A stretch of DNA of 64,000 nt from Amphiduros pacificus (GCA_949316495.1 OX439003.1:47813725-47877724); one strand, 5' to 3'; positions 1 through 14,700 are shown, numbered from the stretch's first letter. The notes: generated by a model not told the origin, from the sequence alone. Numbers and translations: made by a program.

Positions 1-1488
1 TAGTAATAATGTTTGACTATTCTGATAATAGGTTGCCTCTCGTAGTATGTTGATGTTGACAAGTACATGACTAAAGAGTAATAATCTCATGATTTGGTCA
101 TTTCTATACAAATATTTAATTACCATTTTTATAGATTGGGATTAATAAATAATTCTAAACAAAATATGAACAAATTTTCATGTCTTCAAAAAACAATATC
201 TCAAACACGTCTGGACCAGAAATTCACTTCAAGATGTCTTCAAAATCCCGTTTCAAACGATAGTCTGCCGTGATAGCCTGCCATGATAGCATGCCAAGGC
301 GTCTTCAAATTCCACCCCCGAGCCTGATTCCGAGATCTCATACCTCTCAAGTTCAATATGTAAGCTCATTTGAGCTTTACTTTGGAGGCTTCTGATAACT
401 CCAACTCGCCTCTTTATCCTTGTCATCTGTATAGTTGTCTTCAGACGATTTTTACATAAAGCCGTTCTGCATAGCACCATATCCTGGTGAGGCCGGCATC
501 AGTGGTGGGCCTTACAAATAAACCTCAGCCTTGGGGGTAAAGATCATAGGAAATCTGTTAAGATAGTGCTGAAATTGTTTGATCAATTTATTGTCAATTC
601 TCCCCTCTGTCATACATCTAAAGGGGTGAAAGCTGAAACAACCACCTTGTACCAGTTTTTCAAAACTTACCCTTTCCTTACATTGATTAATATTTCTGCT
701 CAGAGCGCCTGTATGAAAAGCATGTGAATCTGTTTAGGGAATTATGGAAATGAATAGTTGCCAAGCAACTATTATTCTTATGCCCAATGTTCTTTGCAAG
801 TATAATACAAAATTAAATAACAGGGCCACAAAATGTTTAAATTTACTCAGGAACAATCCTATTTATAGGTTGTTCCACTCGATCACAGACCTTTACCCAT
901 TTCTCGTGGAAAATAGATTCCAACCTCACAAAAGAAATATGTAAGAAAGCAAAAGGTAAGATTTACAGTTTCGCAACATCTAAGCATTGTACTGATTAAG
1001 CATGTATTATTATAATATATCATTTAAATGTAGGCATATACCTAATTATTACAGAAATGTGGAGCAAGGGTTTCCATGCTCTTATTTTATATATAGTAAT
1101 ACTATATATAGACACATGGCTGGAGTTATACATATTGGTTTGCAGATAACTCAAGGTCACAATACTACGGTGGATGGGGGTAATCTCTTTCTCTCCAATC
1201 GTTTTTCCCTTCCTGGGTCGAATTATTTGTTTAGTTAGACCCATGAGAAAATGACCAGAACTTTTGAGTTATCATCATCCTTGTGTTTCCGACCACAGAA
1301 GAGCCTCTTATTGGATACTCAAACCACGTGATAATGCTCATGTGGTCGAGAAGAGGTTAGTCTCAAGCCTTGTTCTGATTGGCTAAAACTAAGGCAGGTA
1401 CTGCCTCACTAAACTCTGATTGGACAATCAAGTTAAACATTGTTAATCTGTAGAATCTCTGGAGAAAGAAATGATACACACACTTAAT

Positions 1489-1489
<1 letters not shown>
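1..1489. other. Intergenic, no gene recognised
   Basis: AT-rich DNA with only short open frames on either strand and no recognisable domain. A small degenerate tandem of about 14 bp (core GATAGCCTGCC) lies near 258-295. Nothing else is supported. Confidence 0.5.

Positions 1490-1542
<53 letters not shown>
1490..1542. repeat. (CA)n microsatellite
   Basis: Uninterrupted CA dinucleotide tract of about 53 bp. The cysteine/valine and histidine/threonine open frames that cross it are products of the repeat, not genes. Confidence 0.97.
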
Positions 1543-1544
<2 letters not shown>

Positions 1545-2590
1545 ATCCCAACCCACGTGCAATTTGTGTGGCCCCATGGACAAGATATATGCGCTGACCA
1601 AGGCCCTCGTGGGACACAGACACTTATCCTGTGAACCCACAAACCTACATCATCACAGAATTACATTTTGTGTAATTCTGTATCATTTTCTAAAATAAGA
1701 AAATGAAATCATATAGTGAAATTTGATATAACTTCATTTGTAAATCTGTGACTGGGTAATATGGATACATGAATATAACCACATTTGTTAATAATATGTA
1801 ACAGAGTAATATGGTTACACAAGAAATTCCCAAATTTGTAAATAATATGCGACTGAGTAATATGGGTATATCAACAGCATTTAGTGATAATATGACTACA
1901 TTTAGATTTAACATGTTATTCCCTAAATCTTTCTCAAATTATAACACAAAGAAGAACAATATTTCTATAAAAAAAAACAATTTCGTTTTGAAAATATATT
2001 TCAAAATGATATAACGATTTAACACTTTGGTCGGAAGTTACACTCAACGATTACAGTTTGCATTATTGATAAACCCCAATATCTATGTTCCATGTATTAG
2101 GACAATATAATCTCGTTTTTATGAGACCACGGGCTGTATCGCGACTGGCGTGAGAGTGCAAGGATATTAGCGCCAGTTCCCTCGTGATGATTCAAATGTT
2201 ATAAGGTTAAATCTTGGGGTAATATCAGGAGGTTGTAGTGGTTAAAGCCTGGGGTAGTATCAGTGATAGTAATGGTTAAAGCTTGGGGTAGTATAAGGGG
2301 TGGTAAGTTGGGACAATGCGAAATAATTGTGTCACACATTTAATCTTTACAATATTAATCGTTTAGCCTGCTGTCAAGCTTGGCATCAACAGAAGTGGTT
2401 ATGAGCCCTGGATTTGATCGTCAACAAAACACAGATTAATTTGATCCTTGTTGTAGCTCTAATCCACCAGGTACCACATTGGTCATACTTGTAGAAGTTC
2501 CCCTTTACAGCCCTCTTTCTCTCTCTTTCTCTAATGGAGGTTTATTATACCTGGTAGTATCCACTGAGAATAACACGAGGTTAACAGTAT
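1543..2590. other. Intergenic with a short degenerate tandem
   Basis: No coding signal. About three diverged units of roughly 42 bp, each built around GGTTAAAGCTTGGGGTAGTA, lie near 2205-2310. The rest is unremarkable AT-rich sequence. Confidence 0.5.
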
Positions 2591-2917
2591 CAGCTAGCAA
2601 ATAACAGCTAGCAAACAGTAGCCAGCAAACAGTAGCCAGCAAACAGCAGCCAGCAAACAGTAGCCAGCAAACAGTAGCCAGCAAACAGTAGCCAACAAAC
2701 AGTAGCCAGCAAACAGAAGCCAGCAAACAGCAGCCAGCAAACAGTAGCCAGCAAACAGTAGCCAGCAAGCAGTAGCCAGCAAACAGTAGCCAGCAAACAG
2801 TAGCCAGCAAACAGCAACCAGCAAACAGCAGCCAGCAAACAGTAGCCAGCAAACAGTAGCCAGCAAACAGTAGCCAGCAAACAGTAGTCAGCAAACAGTA
2901 GCCAACAAACAGTAGCA
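2591..2917. repeat. Minisatellite, 14 bp unit, about 23 copies
   Basis: The unit AGTAGCCAGCAAAC is repeated head to tail with few substitutions (GTAGCC to GCAGCC, GCCAGC to GCCAAC). Because 14 is not a multiple of 3, all three minus-strand frames stay open and give Cys/Trp/Leu-rich products. These are repeat artefacts. Confidence 0.95.
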
Positions 2918-5900
2918 ATTCAGGCCTTGCCACCCTGTTTCATTTTTGCGTATGTTTCATTGTTAATCATCATTTGCATGATCACCTTTTGCGACATTAC
3001 CATTATGTCACTCTCATTTACCCATTGCCAATTTAACATTAGCACAAACACATCTTCTTGACGAAGACTCAGTACCACTCTGTCCTGCGTACCCTGGGTC
3101 TCTATAGACACACACTACCTATATCACACCGCTTGTCATTTACAACAATCGAATATGCAAAAAGGGTTAAACAAGTACTTGTGTGTAACGGATAAATCAA
3201 TGCACAACAATTAATAAAAGGAATCTCAGAAATAAACAAACAAAACTATGTATAATGTCATCATGACCCTAAACACCATCCAGAGAGCCCGTGAGTGAAG
3301 TTGCCTTCCAAGCTTGATTAATCCTTATGCACAGTTAGCATACAAAGAGTTCAAATTCGTTCACATAATAAATCCTATTAATCAGAATACAATTATATAA
3401 TTGTTTGGTGTAATTAAAATATGAAAGTGAATTGTAAGCTAATTGTAAATCGTTGTCTCCCATCCATAATGAGGGTGTGTCAGTAGGCGCAATTTAGAAG
3501 TTTGTACACTTTCTCGTGTCTTCTTACAGTTCAGAATTTGCTAATATCTTGGCTTGTGGTGAAAATTTGTTCATTCTGAAAACGTCTATCGACATCCAAA
3601 CAACATACGGATCACGGTGAAAGTGGTCTGAATGATATATAGTATAATATAAGTGGTTAAAACGCCAAGCGCTATTTGAAAACCTCCGTAACTTACAATC
3701 CAAAAATTGCCATCTCACTCTAAAAACTCCCGTCGATATCTAATCAACCAAAGGATCATAGGAGTACAGATATCTAGAAGATGTCAAAGTACAAGTCATT
3801 TGAAATTCTGAGTGTATATGTTGACATAATCAATACAATGTATCAATTAAAGGTATCAATTAAAGAATTATTTATACGTATAGATAAACAATATATTTAC
3901 CAACAAAAGAAATCCCACCAAATTTACAATATGGGAAATGTACGGTCTGTTATAATTTGAAATAAAACATATCTATGCGTTTTGTTTATTTGTTGAGAGA
4001 TCTTTATTTGGTTTCTACATTAGGCAAACAAGGATAGAATATTTTTGTTAATAACACCTTTAGGGCAGTATCTAGACTAGCAAACAACAATATGTTCAGC
4101 ATTCACAATGCTGATAGATTGCCAATTTATCTCAGGAGGTATTGTATTCCGATGACCTTCAAGTCAAGTTATAGTTCCTGACTCTTCCTTAAATATTCCC
4201 TAAATCCACTGTTATATACAAATGTGTAAAAATCACACAAAAACATCTGCATCGTGCGTCACTTACATTTTGTGACCTCTCATGAATCAATAAGTGGAGA
4301 ATCTGTTCCACCCAGCGATTCCATGACAAGAAACGTGAGAAAAGGTTGAAAAAAGAATGACGGAGCTCCACATTGGTAATTAGCATGATGTGTTCCTGAT
4401 ATTGTACTGGGGGTTTGGTACACTGCTTCACCACTTTGCACCTACCTTCCCATGCGAGCTGAGTCTAAATGAAACATCAGCCTGACATTTTGGCCCGCTG
4501 CTAGAGTGTGTGGATATATAGATATACAGTATATATCTACATACACTCATTGCAGCCAGGGGACTGGCAAGCTGTCAAGCACTTCCGACGATCAGCTGAT
4601 TTGGTACAAACTGGTCTGAAACCACCGAGACCCACATGCTATCCAGACACAGGCAACCACAGCAGAACAAAACAAGGAATGACTGAAAACCTGCTGATAT
4701 ACTGGGAACATATCTATGCAATTGTTAAGGAAAGATACCGTGTATACTGCCAAGTCATTCTAGTTCCTGTAATAACATATTGTGTTAATATTGGGCTATA
4801 ATACTTGTGTATAACTTTTCACCATGACTGCTATTAAGTAAGTTGAGGGCTTCATATCACATATTTGGTTGATATTATGCCCCATTTATTACTAGTTTTA
4901 GTATCATAGTTACAGGGATTGATCTGTATATATATATATGTTTATCGTGTCTGGTGCATATTTAATGCATTACATAGCTAAATTGATATTTTCACTTGCA
5001 AAATCCATACGATGTAAAGCTTACATGACCTGTAATGTGTTGGATAATTTTAGAAAGGAAGAATTCAGTTCTACAGCAGATTGCACAAAAGCCAAGCTTG
5101 AAAATGGGTTGGTACATTTAAACTTACATTCAATAATCGGTTTAAACATATGAATTTAATTATCTAATAGCTTGAACTAACAATAACTCTCTCTCTATAC
5201 TTTAAACTGGACAATGGGGTTTCAACAGAAAGGAAAGGTTTATTAAATAGGGGTTGCAGCGTGAGGGAGTGGAGGTTGAATCTTAGGTGCCTAAACAGGT
5301 GTAATAGAGGATCGATCTGGAGGGACCGTGCTTAGTCTTGGGAAAGTTGGGTTTCAACAAGAGACCGAAAAGAGGCTATAAGTTATATAAGAATCATTCT
5401 CAGACATCTTAGACTCTATTGCTTTCTTAAATTATCATTTCTCCCTCTATTTATGGAATGGGCACAGCTTTTAAGTTGTCATAAATATTTCAGTATTTTT
5501 CATACAATCTTTTTAACAACAAAACACTAGGATTGATCCATACATAATGTGACTAATAATGAGTGTGAGTGATATAACTGTGAGCATATACCGTGCTATG
5601 ACCCCCTCTGCTACATGGCTAAGAGGTGGGGGATATCTTGCTCTAAACCACATTTGTTAGTGTTATTGTATTTGAATCAGATAGAAGGTTCTCTCAATAA
5701 CAAAACATAATCATTATATCATTTTTGTAAAATAGGTTGTGGAAACTATTCATTTTCAATAATCATTACAAATCAGTGAGAAAGTTAATTGTGATGGGAC
5801 GGGAATCTAACAACTTTAAAAAATAACTAGACCGAATGGGCAAATTGAAAAGATAGACCTGAAGGTCTTGGGAATGCAATAATGATAAGATGATGTTAAA

Positions 5901-6820
5901 TGATGAAGTGATGTTCATGTGGGCTCTTGGCATTTGTCCAGTTTCATCACATAGTATGTTTAGCCCGGTCTGTGGCACTATGAGTAAATATCAGGTTAAT
6001 GCAAACAGATACCCGCCTCACCTGAGGTAAATAAATCATTTACATCCTAAAAAGCACTTCTATGCTGCTCATGAAATTAAAACATCAAAGAAATAATCGT
6101 CCATGAAAATATGGAGAAAAAAATATTGTAAGTAATATATCGTTTAATTCTTTTTCAAAGTATTGTTCACATTCAAAACTTTTAAGCTTTATTATTCTCC
6201 CAGAAGAGTGATGAAAATAGAATATTGAAAGGTATAGAACATGTAAGTGGAGGTAATATATGCATGATCATTTCAGTGCATGGCGGCACTCCTAAACATG
6301 TAGGATATTATGGGTCATCCTGAATGCGTATTGCCTTGTTTTTCTTCAGACCAATGCACATCAATGATCATAATTAAATCATAACAGCAAAATGCAAATG
6401 CAAATGTTATGTTATCTTTGAAAGTAGTATATGCTTGCATTGTGATTTGAATGCTGATATCACTTATTCATGTCAGTATGGCATGGTGGTAGAGGATTCC
6501 ACACCTGACATGAACTAAATAGCATGTGAAGTTAACATTGTTGTGAAGCTGCGCGTGGAAAGCCTAACACGTTAGTACCACCACTGATTTAAGCTTGCCT
6601 GTTTGGTCTATTTAATGCTTATAAGTTGTGGAGACTTTTTAGTGCATGTTTATTCATTCCATGGTCAGTGCACAGGGCGGGAGAAAAAAGTTGTATTCAA
6701 AAAGATGATTTGATATTATGTTTACATCCCAAAGCAGGTGTATCTCTTTATAACACCACACTTTATTTGTATTGTATTTAAGTATACACACATATTAACA
6801 CGGTATTGCAATGAAGTTAA
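2918..6820. other. Intergenic, no gene recognised
   Basis: About 3.9 kb of AT-rich DNA with scattered short frames, none over 100 codons and none with a recognisable motif. No element ends or tandem array were identified. Confidence 0.45.
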
Positions 6821-6929
6821 TATGTTCAGGGTCGGATATTCCCATCAAGACTTGTTTGTCATTTGTCACGCTTCAGCAAGAAAGTACGCCAAGGCCACCA
6901 CATACGAACAGAGTCATATAGCAAATCGT

Positions 6930-7195
<266 letters not shown>

Positions 7196-7201
7196 GTTTA
7201 T

Positions 7202-7288
<87 letters not shown>

Positions 7289-7291
<3 letters not shown>

Positions 7292-7484
7292 CAAAGTAAA
7301 AAGGTAGTTGTATACAGTGTAATGGTGATAAAAGTAATCCAACAAAGTCCGTGGTGACAAAGAGTTAAAACCTTTTATTGCGACATGTTTCAGTCCTTCG
7401 AGGGACTTCTTCAGGCTTAACTAACAAACCATTGAAAGTGTTCACTTATATATCATTACAAGAGTATATGAGTACACGACCCTG

Positions 7485-7490
<6 letters not shown>
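7289..7490 (-). mobile_element. Penelope-like element terminal remnant (probable)
   Basis: A unique-sequence block sits between two TA tracts. Read on the minus strand it holds CTGAAGA, a 5 bp stem with loop, then GAAAC and ATGTC. This is the arrangement found in hammerhead motifs in terminal repeats of Penelope-like retroelements. No reverse transcriptase or GIY-YIG sequence is nearby, so at most a terminal fragment is present. Assignment rests on the ribozyme-like motif alone. Confidence 0.4.
7380..7416 (-). ncRNA. Hammerhead ribozyme-like core
   Basis: On the minus strand CTGAAGA (7408-7414) matches the conserved CUGANGA box. AGTCC and GGACT then form a perfect 5 bp stem II around a six-base loop. 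GAAA follows (7388-7391), and CATG before GTC gives the minimal stem III and cleavage triplet (7382-7384). Stem I is only clear for its two closing GC pairs, with a possible GTTAA/TTAAC extension. Such minimal stem III hammerheads are known from Penelope-like elements. Activity is not shown. Confidence 0.45.
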
Positions 7491-7532
<42 letters not shown>

Positions 7533-9439
7533 CTTCCGGGAAACATCAAGAGATATTTTAACAAGTACCATACCGAAATAATGAACATATAACTGTGGCA
7601 TTTGAATTGACCATTTCGGCTTCTTAATATTGGGTGAACAAGGCATCAATATTTGGTGAACAAGGCATCAACATTCACTGTGCTACTTCATGCACTTGGT
7701 GCCTAAAGTTCTTGGTCTGGTGGACTACCCATGTGAACATGTGGCAATATGTCCATGTTTTCATGATGAGGAACACAGCAGGCAATGTCTAGACATTTGA
7801 CAACGTTAACATTGATTCTGTGCGCTGAAATGTGGTGGTGACATGGAGGCTTTCTTCGGGTCACCTGGTGCAAGCTTGAGGTGATCTGATGGGAATAAAA
7901 TTTCATCTTTATCCATTTATCAATAGAGCTGTGACAGATGCCTATAGAATTAAGAGGGTGATTTCAGAAAGAACACCACAAGCTCAGACCAGAGCTTGGC
8001 AAAATCAGAGCATAGTTTTACCGACAAATAAGTAATGCGCAACTTTCATTGGCAATCGGGAAAAATATCTTGTTCTTGACCTGTTGTTGTCCTCGTAAAT
8101 TTGTGAATTGCTATTCATAGTCGTGAAATAACCCGTACCCCGCCCAAATGAATTAAAAAAAGTGAATTATCACCTCAACCTTTTTCCAAGTTGTCTAAAA
8201 GTTTACCTTTCAAGTTAGGCATATATTGCATTATTAAAGCACGACAACATTTCTATCCAGAATAGAGAAATCAAAATCATTCTGAACATTTTGAGGTTTA
8301 TTTCCCAATATCTTTGACAATGATGTAGAACCAATCAAAATGTGGTCAACATATTTGCAAATGAATCACTGATCTTTGTATAATACCCTGCTGTTCAATA
8401 CTGGATTATCGTGGCCATTTGCCATTTTTGTGTTTCTATTATTATTTTAAATTGAAGCTTTTATAACTTGTATCTGTGCTTGTATTTATCATTATCAAAG
8501 AGCTTAACATCATGTTCACTGATATTTATTTCATAATTGTTTACCATAATGATAGTTGTAACTGTTCTCAAAATTGCCAATTTTCCCTGACCGAAATAGT
8601 TTTTCCATACCAAAATGCAAAATGGTGATTTCCCTGAAGATATAGACATAAGCATGGTTAACCCCTGCCTGTATTGTTCTTTTTAAATAATAAAAAAAAT
8701 ACATAGTTTCAGTTAAACTAACATGCAGAATTCCATTGCTTAACACCTTTTCATCTTCCGTTTTATGAAGGATACACAACTATACACAAAATATGATAAT
8801 GTTATGAGCAAATCATGGCAACTCTATCAAAAATATTCAGCCCCACTTCAAGCCTTTCTGGATCTGCCACTGATGTGGGAAACACTTACATTTGATAGCA
8901 TTACACATACAAGGGAGAAACATTTTGTCATTTGTAGCATGAAATTAGGCTACGTGGAGAGGCATTCCCCACGGCTCCTCGCAATGACAAATTTCCTGCA
9001 CACCCAACTTAAAGCTGCCCCCGTAGCAACTTGCATTTTGATAATGCCCTCTAGGACTACCCAACCTACTTTTTGCAGCCACACTGTCGACTTATATTCG
9101 CTGTTAGAGTTGGCCGATTCCCCACCGCATACTTGAATTGTGGCCAGTTTAGAGGCTGGGATTGTGCAGATCTGGGAAGCAAAGCAATTCCATCGCTGTA
9201 TGGCTTGGCAATAAGACGTCATATTGGATGTCACAAAGAGCACGGCTTTATGAGCAAGTGTAGGAAGAGAAAGCTTACTGCCTCTGAGGCTGGGGCAATT
9301 AACGTGATGTATGTCTCTATCATACCCGTCACAGGAATGTGTGGCTGCACAGTTAATAATATACATTCACTATGCTGTGTTAAATCTCATACTCGGCTTG
9401 AATGATTGTTCTTGATATTGCTAATTCATGTCTGATGAA
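7491..9439. other. Intergenic, no gene recognised
   Basis: It begins with a 40 bp TA tract (to about 7529). Open frames of 123 codons (8765-9136, plus) and 138 codons (8950-9366, minus) overlap on opposite strands in a locally GC-richer patch. Neither shows a known domain, so neither is called as a gene. Confidence 0.4.
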
Positions 9440-9783
9440 ATCATATGGCAGTCTAGGTGGACCTATCTAATATCATCAAATTACAGTATTGCTAGACATA
9501 TCTAATATAAATATATGACAGCGATTCTAGTTGTATCTAATATAATCATCTAATAGAATAGCTGAACATATCTAATATGATAATCATATGGCAGTACCCT
9601 TGGACATATCTAATGTGATAATCATATGGCAGTACCCTTGGACATATCTAATGTGATAATCATATGGCAGTACCCTTTGACATATCTAATGTGATAATCA
9701 TATGGCAGTACCCTTGGACATATCTAATGTGATAATCATATGGCAGTACCCTTGGACATATCTAATGTGATAATCATATGGCA
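9440..9783. repeat. Minisatellite, 38 bp unit
   Basis: Five to six nearly identical 38 bp units start with TGATAATCATATGGCAG at 9578, 9616, 9654, 9692, 9730 and 9768. Diverged forerunner units can be traced leftwards to about 9440. The left side is old and diverged and the right side homogenised. Confidence 0.9.
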
Positions 9784-11434
9784 GGAAAGTTAGACACAGA
9801 TATGTATCTGCTTTCCTTCCGGGTCCCAGTTTAATGAGGCATCCTCATGTGTGATTTATGGTGATTTCTTGTCACTCTCTTGCCATTTTCCTTTTTGTCC
9901 GGATATTTATAAAGTGTTCACATACATTATTTGGATCAATCACATTACGTGCCTACTGAACACAACTGACAGGGGCCCTTCAAAAATTATATCTGAATTG
10001 ACCTGTAAAGTTCAAACCTCTGTTAAATCAAGGGTGGTTAAAAATGTATGTTATTCTTTTCCCACCCTTCCCCAGGGGGTACATTTCTTGTCAATAGCGA
10101 GCACGAATCCGCTCCCACGGTAACAGGATTTATCTTGACCTTCCATATTTAGTTTGTAGTGTATCAAATGTATTTATTCATATCAATGTAATATCTGGCC
10201 ATTTTTAATTTAATGTTCTTACATAAACATGTCATAACATTTTTCCTTTTTATTTTAGTCCAGTTTAATCTGGCCTTGGAACTTATGGTAAAACTGTTAA
10301 ACATTCAATGATAACAGGCAATTATCACTCACTGAGAACTATTTCTTGAGGTGACATATATCAATTATACCTTTACTATTTAGAAACAATTTGAAGCTAT
10401 AATGTGATTCTACCCCGTGTCGCATGCACGACATTGGCTTCCTGCTAGTTGGTGTTTGGATAATAGGAAACACGAGGCTTTACGGACATAGCGGGCTTCT
10501 AGTGCAGGGAACAACTGGGGTACATGACCAGACCAAAGATATTCACTGGGATATAATTAGAATGACACAAAAATGTATTTCGTGTCGAGGTTTGTTTGAA
10601 ATTCTGGATAATGTAGCAAAGGCACTCGGCATATGTAAGACATGCGTGAGTGCAATGCAGCTAAATCGGCGAATAGTTGACCCTTCCTTGACCCAAGACC
10701 CTGGCGATCCTCGCTGTGCAGACGAGCGTTCAAATAACTTGTTTACGTGAATACAATCTATAACATAATACTTCACCTGAAATTGTTAAACATCGAAATC
10801 AATATAGTTCCCTTGTTAAAAATGAATGTTTATGCACTCTTGTTACCATTAACAACTGTTCAAATTGAATGGAGGAAAACAGCCATTGCCATTGTGGTAT
10901 TGAATCAATTAGATATCTAAGAATATCACAGGATCCATTGGAAAAGAATAAGGTTTCAATAGTGACAAGGTGTTTATTTAATTTGTGTCACTGTGATGGA
11001 AATGCCCTGTGTGCACATGGTGGGAAACAAGACATGATAATTGAAAGACCAAAAGGAGCCTGTCACGTGATGTCTACCTAACTGGCAGTGAGGTGACAGA
11101 TTGTCATCTTACCTCAACCTCATCACCAATTTTCCATATCTTATGTTAAAAAGATATTTTTTTTAATATCTGCCATTAATAATTATATTTCTATGCTTTG
11201 ATGATTCCAAGAACAATTCAAATGATAGGTGTAATTTGAAGGCCATGCTTTATGGTAACATACTTAGATATTATTTTTAGCCTTTGAATGAGATTTAAAG
11301 TTGAAGGCATGCCAAATAATATTATCATAATGTGTGTAGCCATAATGACACATATAAAGCGAGCAGTCGTCTGATTAATTCATACTTATAACAAAGCATT
11401 TATATCCCTTCGACAGATCCAAAACTGGCAAAAT
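9784..11434. other. Intergenic, no gene recognised
   Basis: Short frames only. The longest is 108 codons (10424-10750, plus), starts with ATG and contains several Cys residues, but matches no family I recognise and has no supporting splice context. Confidence 0.4.
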
Positions 11435-11740
11435 AAATCTGGTTAACATCTTCATGACAGGTATAATACTGGTATAAGATCTGGTTCACATTTCCATGAC
11501 AGGTTTAATACTGGCACAAGATCTGGTTAACATTTCCATGACAGATATTATACTGGTATAGGATTTGGTTAACATTTCTATGACAGATATTATACTGGTA
11601 AAGGATTTGGTTAACATTTCTATGACAGATATTATACTGGTAAAGGATTTGGTTAACATTTCTATGACAGATATTATACTGGTATAGGATTTGGTTAACA
11701 TTTCCATGACAGATATAATATTGACATAAAATATGAAATA
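11435..11740. repeat. Minisatellite, 42 bp unit, about 7 copies
   Basis: The unit is built on GGTTAACATTTCTATGACAG followed by ATATTATACTGG. Because 42 is divisible by 3, one minus-strand frame reads as a 14-residue repeat (IEMLTKSFTSIISV). This has no upstream gene structure and is taken as a repeat artefact. Confidence 0.92.
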
Positions 11741-14700
11741 TTCCACTAATATATCTTCATGACATTTCCACGTAAGTGGATCTAGTCAACAAAAAAGTAA
11801 GTAAATGGAGCCAACTCTAATTTATCATGCTGTGGGCATTTTTATTATTTGTACATTTATATGTAAATTCAAAAAGTAAGAGTGCAGATGGAAAATCATA
11901 AAGAACTGAATTATACAAGAGTGCCTCTTTGATGGTGCCTCTTCAAGTTGTAGTAAGTTATTGTAGTCAAGCACGTGACTGCTATTTGTTTATCCTTAAC
12001 AATAGCTTTGTTGGGACACATGTGTAGTCCACTGCGTCTTGTACAATACGCTATTGTTTCCTTATATTAAGACATTAGAAGACATCACATTTAAACGAAA
12101 TGAAATCGTGCAGGTCTTTTTCTTTTGTCAAAAAGAACCAGAACGCCTGATTTTGAACCTTGGAGACAGACATGTGTAGATAACGAGGCATTAAACAGTC
12201 TTACGGTTTGCAGTCTTGCGGTTTGTAGAGTACATCGTGATAGCACTGTTTGCAGAGTACAGGATAGAGCTATCATGATTTTTTTCACTACTTGAGACAG
12301 GTTGATGCACTATTATAAAATGCGTGATAAGGTGGATTAAGATGGCCGAGACAGCCAGATGGTCTGCACATGTACGACAGGGTCATGCGCACAGTATCTC
12401 TACAATCCCCAAGTACCATTCAGTGTATATGTCACATATGTCACATAAATGTAGATGTGTCTACCAAATGCAATCCTCTCTCAATATCTATATCAGCTTT
12501 CCTTAACGCACGACTCTAATCATATTAACAGCAAACATATGTTTATTAAGGGAGTACGAGAAGGGTGCAATGGGGTCATAAACATTCTATTTCCATGTTA
12601 ACTATATTAATGTAGAGAATGTTGGCTGTTCAGGTCCGCAGTCTTATTTAATGAATAATAAGATCCCACTGGATATGTATTCCTTTGATTATTTTAGCAT
12701 CTTTACAGGATACAATTTAAACGGTTTTGTCATGATGTTGCTTAATGTCAAATGATGGGATGAATGACATGAAATGGACCAGCCAACCTGTGTGATATTA
12801 AACACAGACATAGACTATTTTTATTGAAACCAGGATGGGCATTGATTTTGGTTTTACAGGGTTGTGTTATCCATTCAGATATTTAAACCCAGTGAATTGA
12901 CAAATCTACAACATCTTTAAGATGTATATGCCGAAGGGGGCCGTTCATCACTGTCAGTGCACCACGGTAGTAAGGAAGGCACGTGCACCATTGACTCCAT
13001 CGTCGGCCACTTATGATCCACTTATAAATCAAGCACTCCAACTCCTCATATCATTGTCACTGTGGAAGGCTTGACCTTTCACAGTGCACATCAAATGCCA
13101 CAGGTAATATTACCCATGATGACATTGTTAAGATAGGATTGTACCCAGTAGCTCCTCTTGTGTGTGACCATATTTCTTCAATCCTAATATATTGTGTATA
13201 CTATATGACATTAAATTGTTACTTTGTGGCTGCGGATTAATACAATGCAGCAAAGTGTCACCATGAAGAGGAGCCACTTAAATCTTATCGGCAATGACAT
13301 AAGGATAAGCAATGGCGGATACTTAACTAGATGTGAGTATCCAAAAGGATCAGGTGCTGGTGTCAGGTTACTCTTCTTAGCAGACCCAGGGTTTATACCT
13401 GGCTCTGCAAGTATAGACCAGGATTGCCAGTACCACCCCCAGTACAAGCTTCTTTTTAGCAACCAATAAGGACAGAGTTTTGCATGGCCAATTACTATGA
13501 CTGGAAAGTGAGCACAACAATTAACGAGTTAAGATATGTATCGTTAGTGACACACATACCAAAATAGTCAGACAAAAACAATCAGGGGATGGAGCACCAA
13601 TTTCCAGAGGGGGGGAGAAGAAAAACCCTAATTTTTTTTCCTATGGCGAAAGCTGATAACTTAAATAAGTTTGAAAGTAATGTAAAATTCCCAAATAATC
13701 AAACTGATATATCAATGATGAACCGTTCCAACCAGATTTTTCCAATGTACCCTGCCCGAACTATAAACGATCCATTCTAAATCGTTGTTGAACTTTGGAA
13801 ATTGACATGTACACGTGTACAGTTCTGTCATTGTGCATGACCATGTCTAAGAACCAACAAATTGCAGAGCTGTATGGTAATTGTATGCAAATGTGAGAAA
13901 AAAGTATTCCGTATTTGATGCCAATTGTGGCAGAGGTAGCATGTGACTCGCCATGCAGAGTAGTGTAAGCTATTAGCACTAAAAGATCATATATATATAT
14001 ATATAGTGTAAATAATAGAAGAAAAAAGAAATTTTGTCACATTGTCGCATACACCATTGAAAATAAAGAATAAGTATGAAGTTTTTCACATTATCAAAAC
14101 ATAATTGAAAGGCATTTGTAATAATTAAAAAACATTTTTAAGTCAAACTAAATTGTGTCGATTTGAAATGCAAAATAATATTAACTCTATCAGAATAAAT
14201 ATCAAGCATAACCTGTATAAATCAATTAAGACGGGACCAACCGTTTTTATTTGGACATATCAGATATTCATTCAAATTACCAGTATTGTCTGTGAAAATA
14301 AATGATATGGAAAATGATATGAGAGTATATATCATATGTTCATATAATGACGGTTACAATACACTAGACAGGTCAATAAGTCAAATTGACCACTTGTTTC
14401 TATATGGGCCAGTGCGACGTGGCTCTATGAAGCCCAGATAGCACAGATGTTTTGAGTTGCCACTGATCATGCTGAGGTAGCTGGTAGTTGATTATATCTG
14501 AGTGGTGGTATGTGACAAGGTGCGCTATTCTGGGGCACAGCATTGCATCATCTCAGGGTCACAGCTTTGCAAAACCTGGGATTTGGCATAACGGTAATGC
14601 ATGAGACACACCAGAAATACTCATGTAAAATTACCCTGCAAAACTCAGGCAGACTGGAACAAATTTTGTCTGGAATACTATGACAGTTTTGCAGTGTGTA

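Noticed and set aside
2505-2933. Overlapping 90-142 codon Cys/Trp/Leu-rich frames on the minus strand
   Set aside because: They are read entirely from a 14 bp minisatellite that lacks stops in all three frames. There is no gene structure around them.
8765-9366. Overlapping ORFs of 123 (plus) and 138 (minus) codons
   Set aside because: No domain recognised, mutually exclusive strands, and no splice or promoter support. Left as unassigned.
10424-10750. 108 codon ORF with several Cys residues
   Set aside because: No recognisable motif spacing for a zinc finger or secreted peptide, and no signal peptide.
11486-11746. 86 codon repeat protein on the minus strand
   Set aside because: The 42 bp unit is a multiple of three, so a frame stays open by chance. 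No upstream exon, start context or known repeat family.
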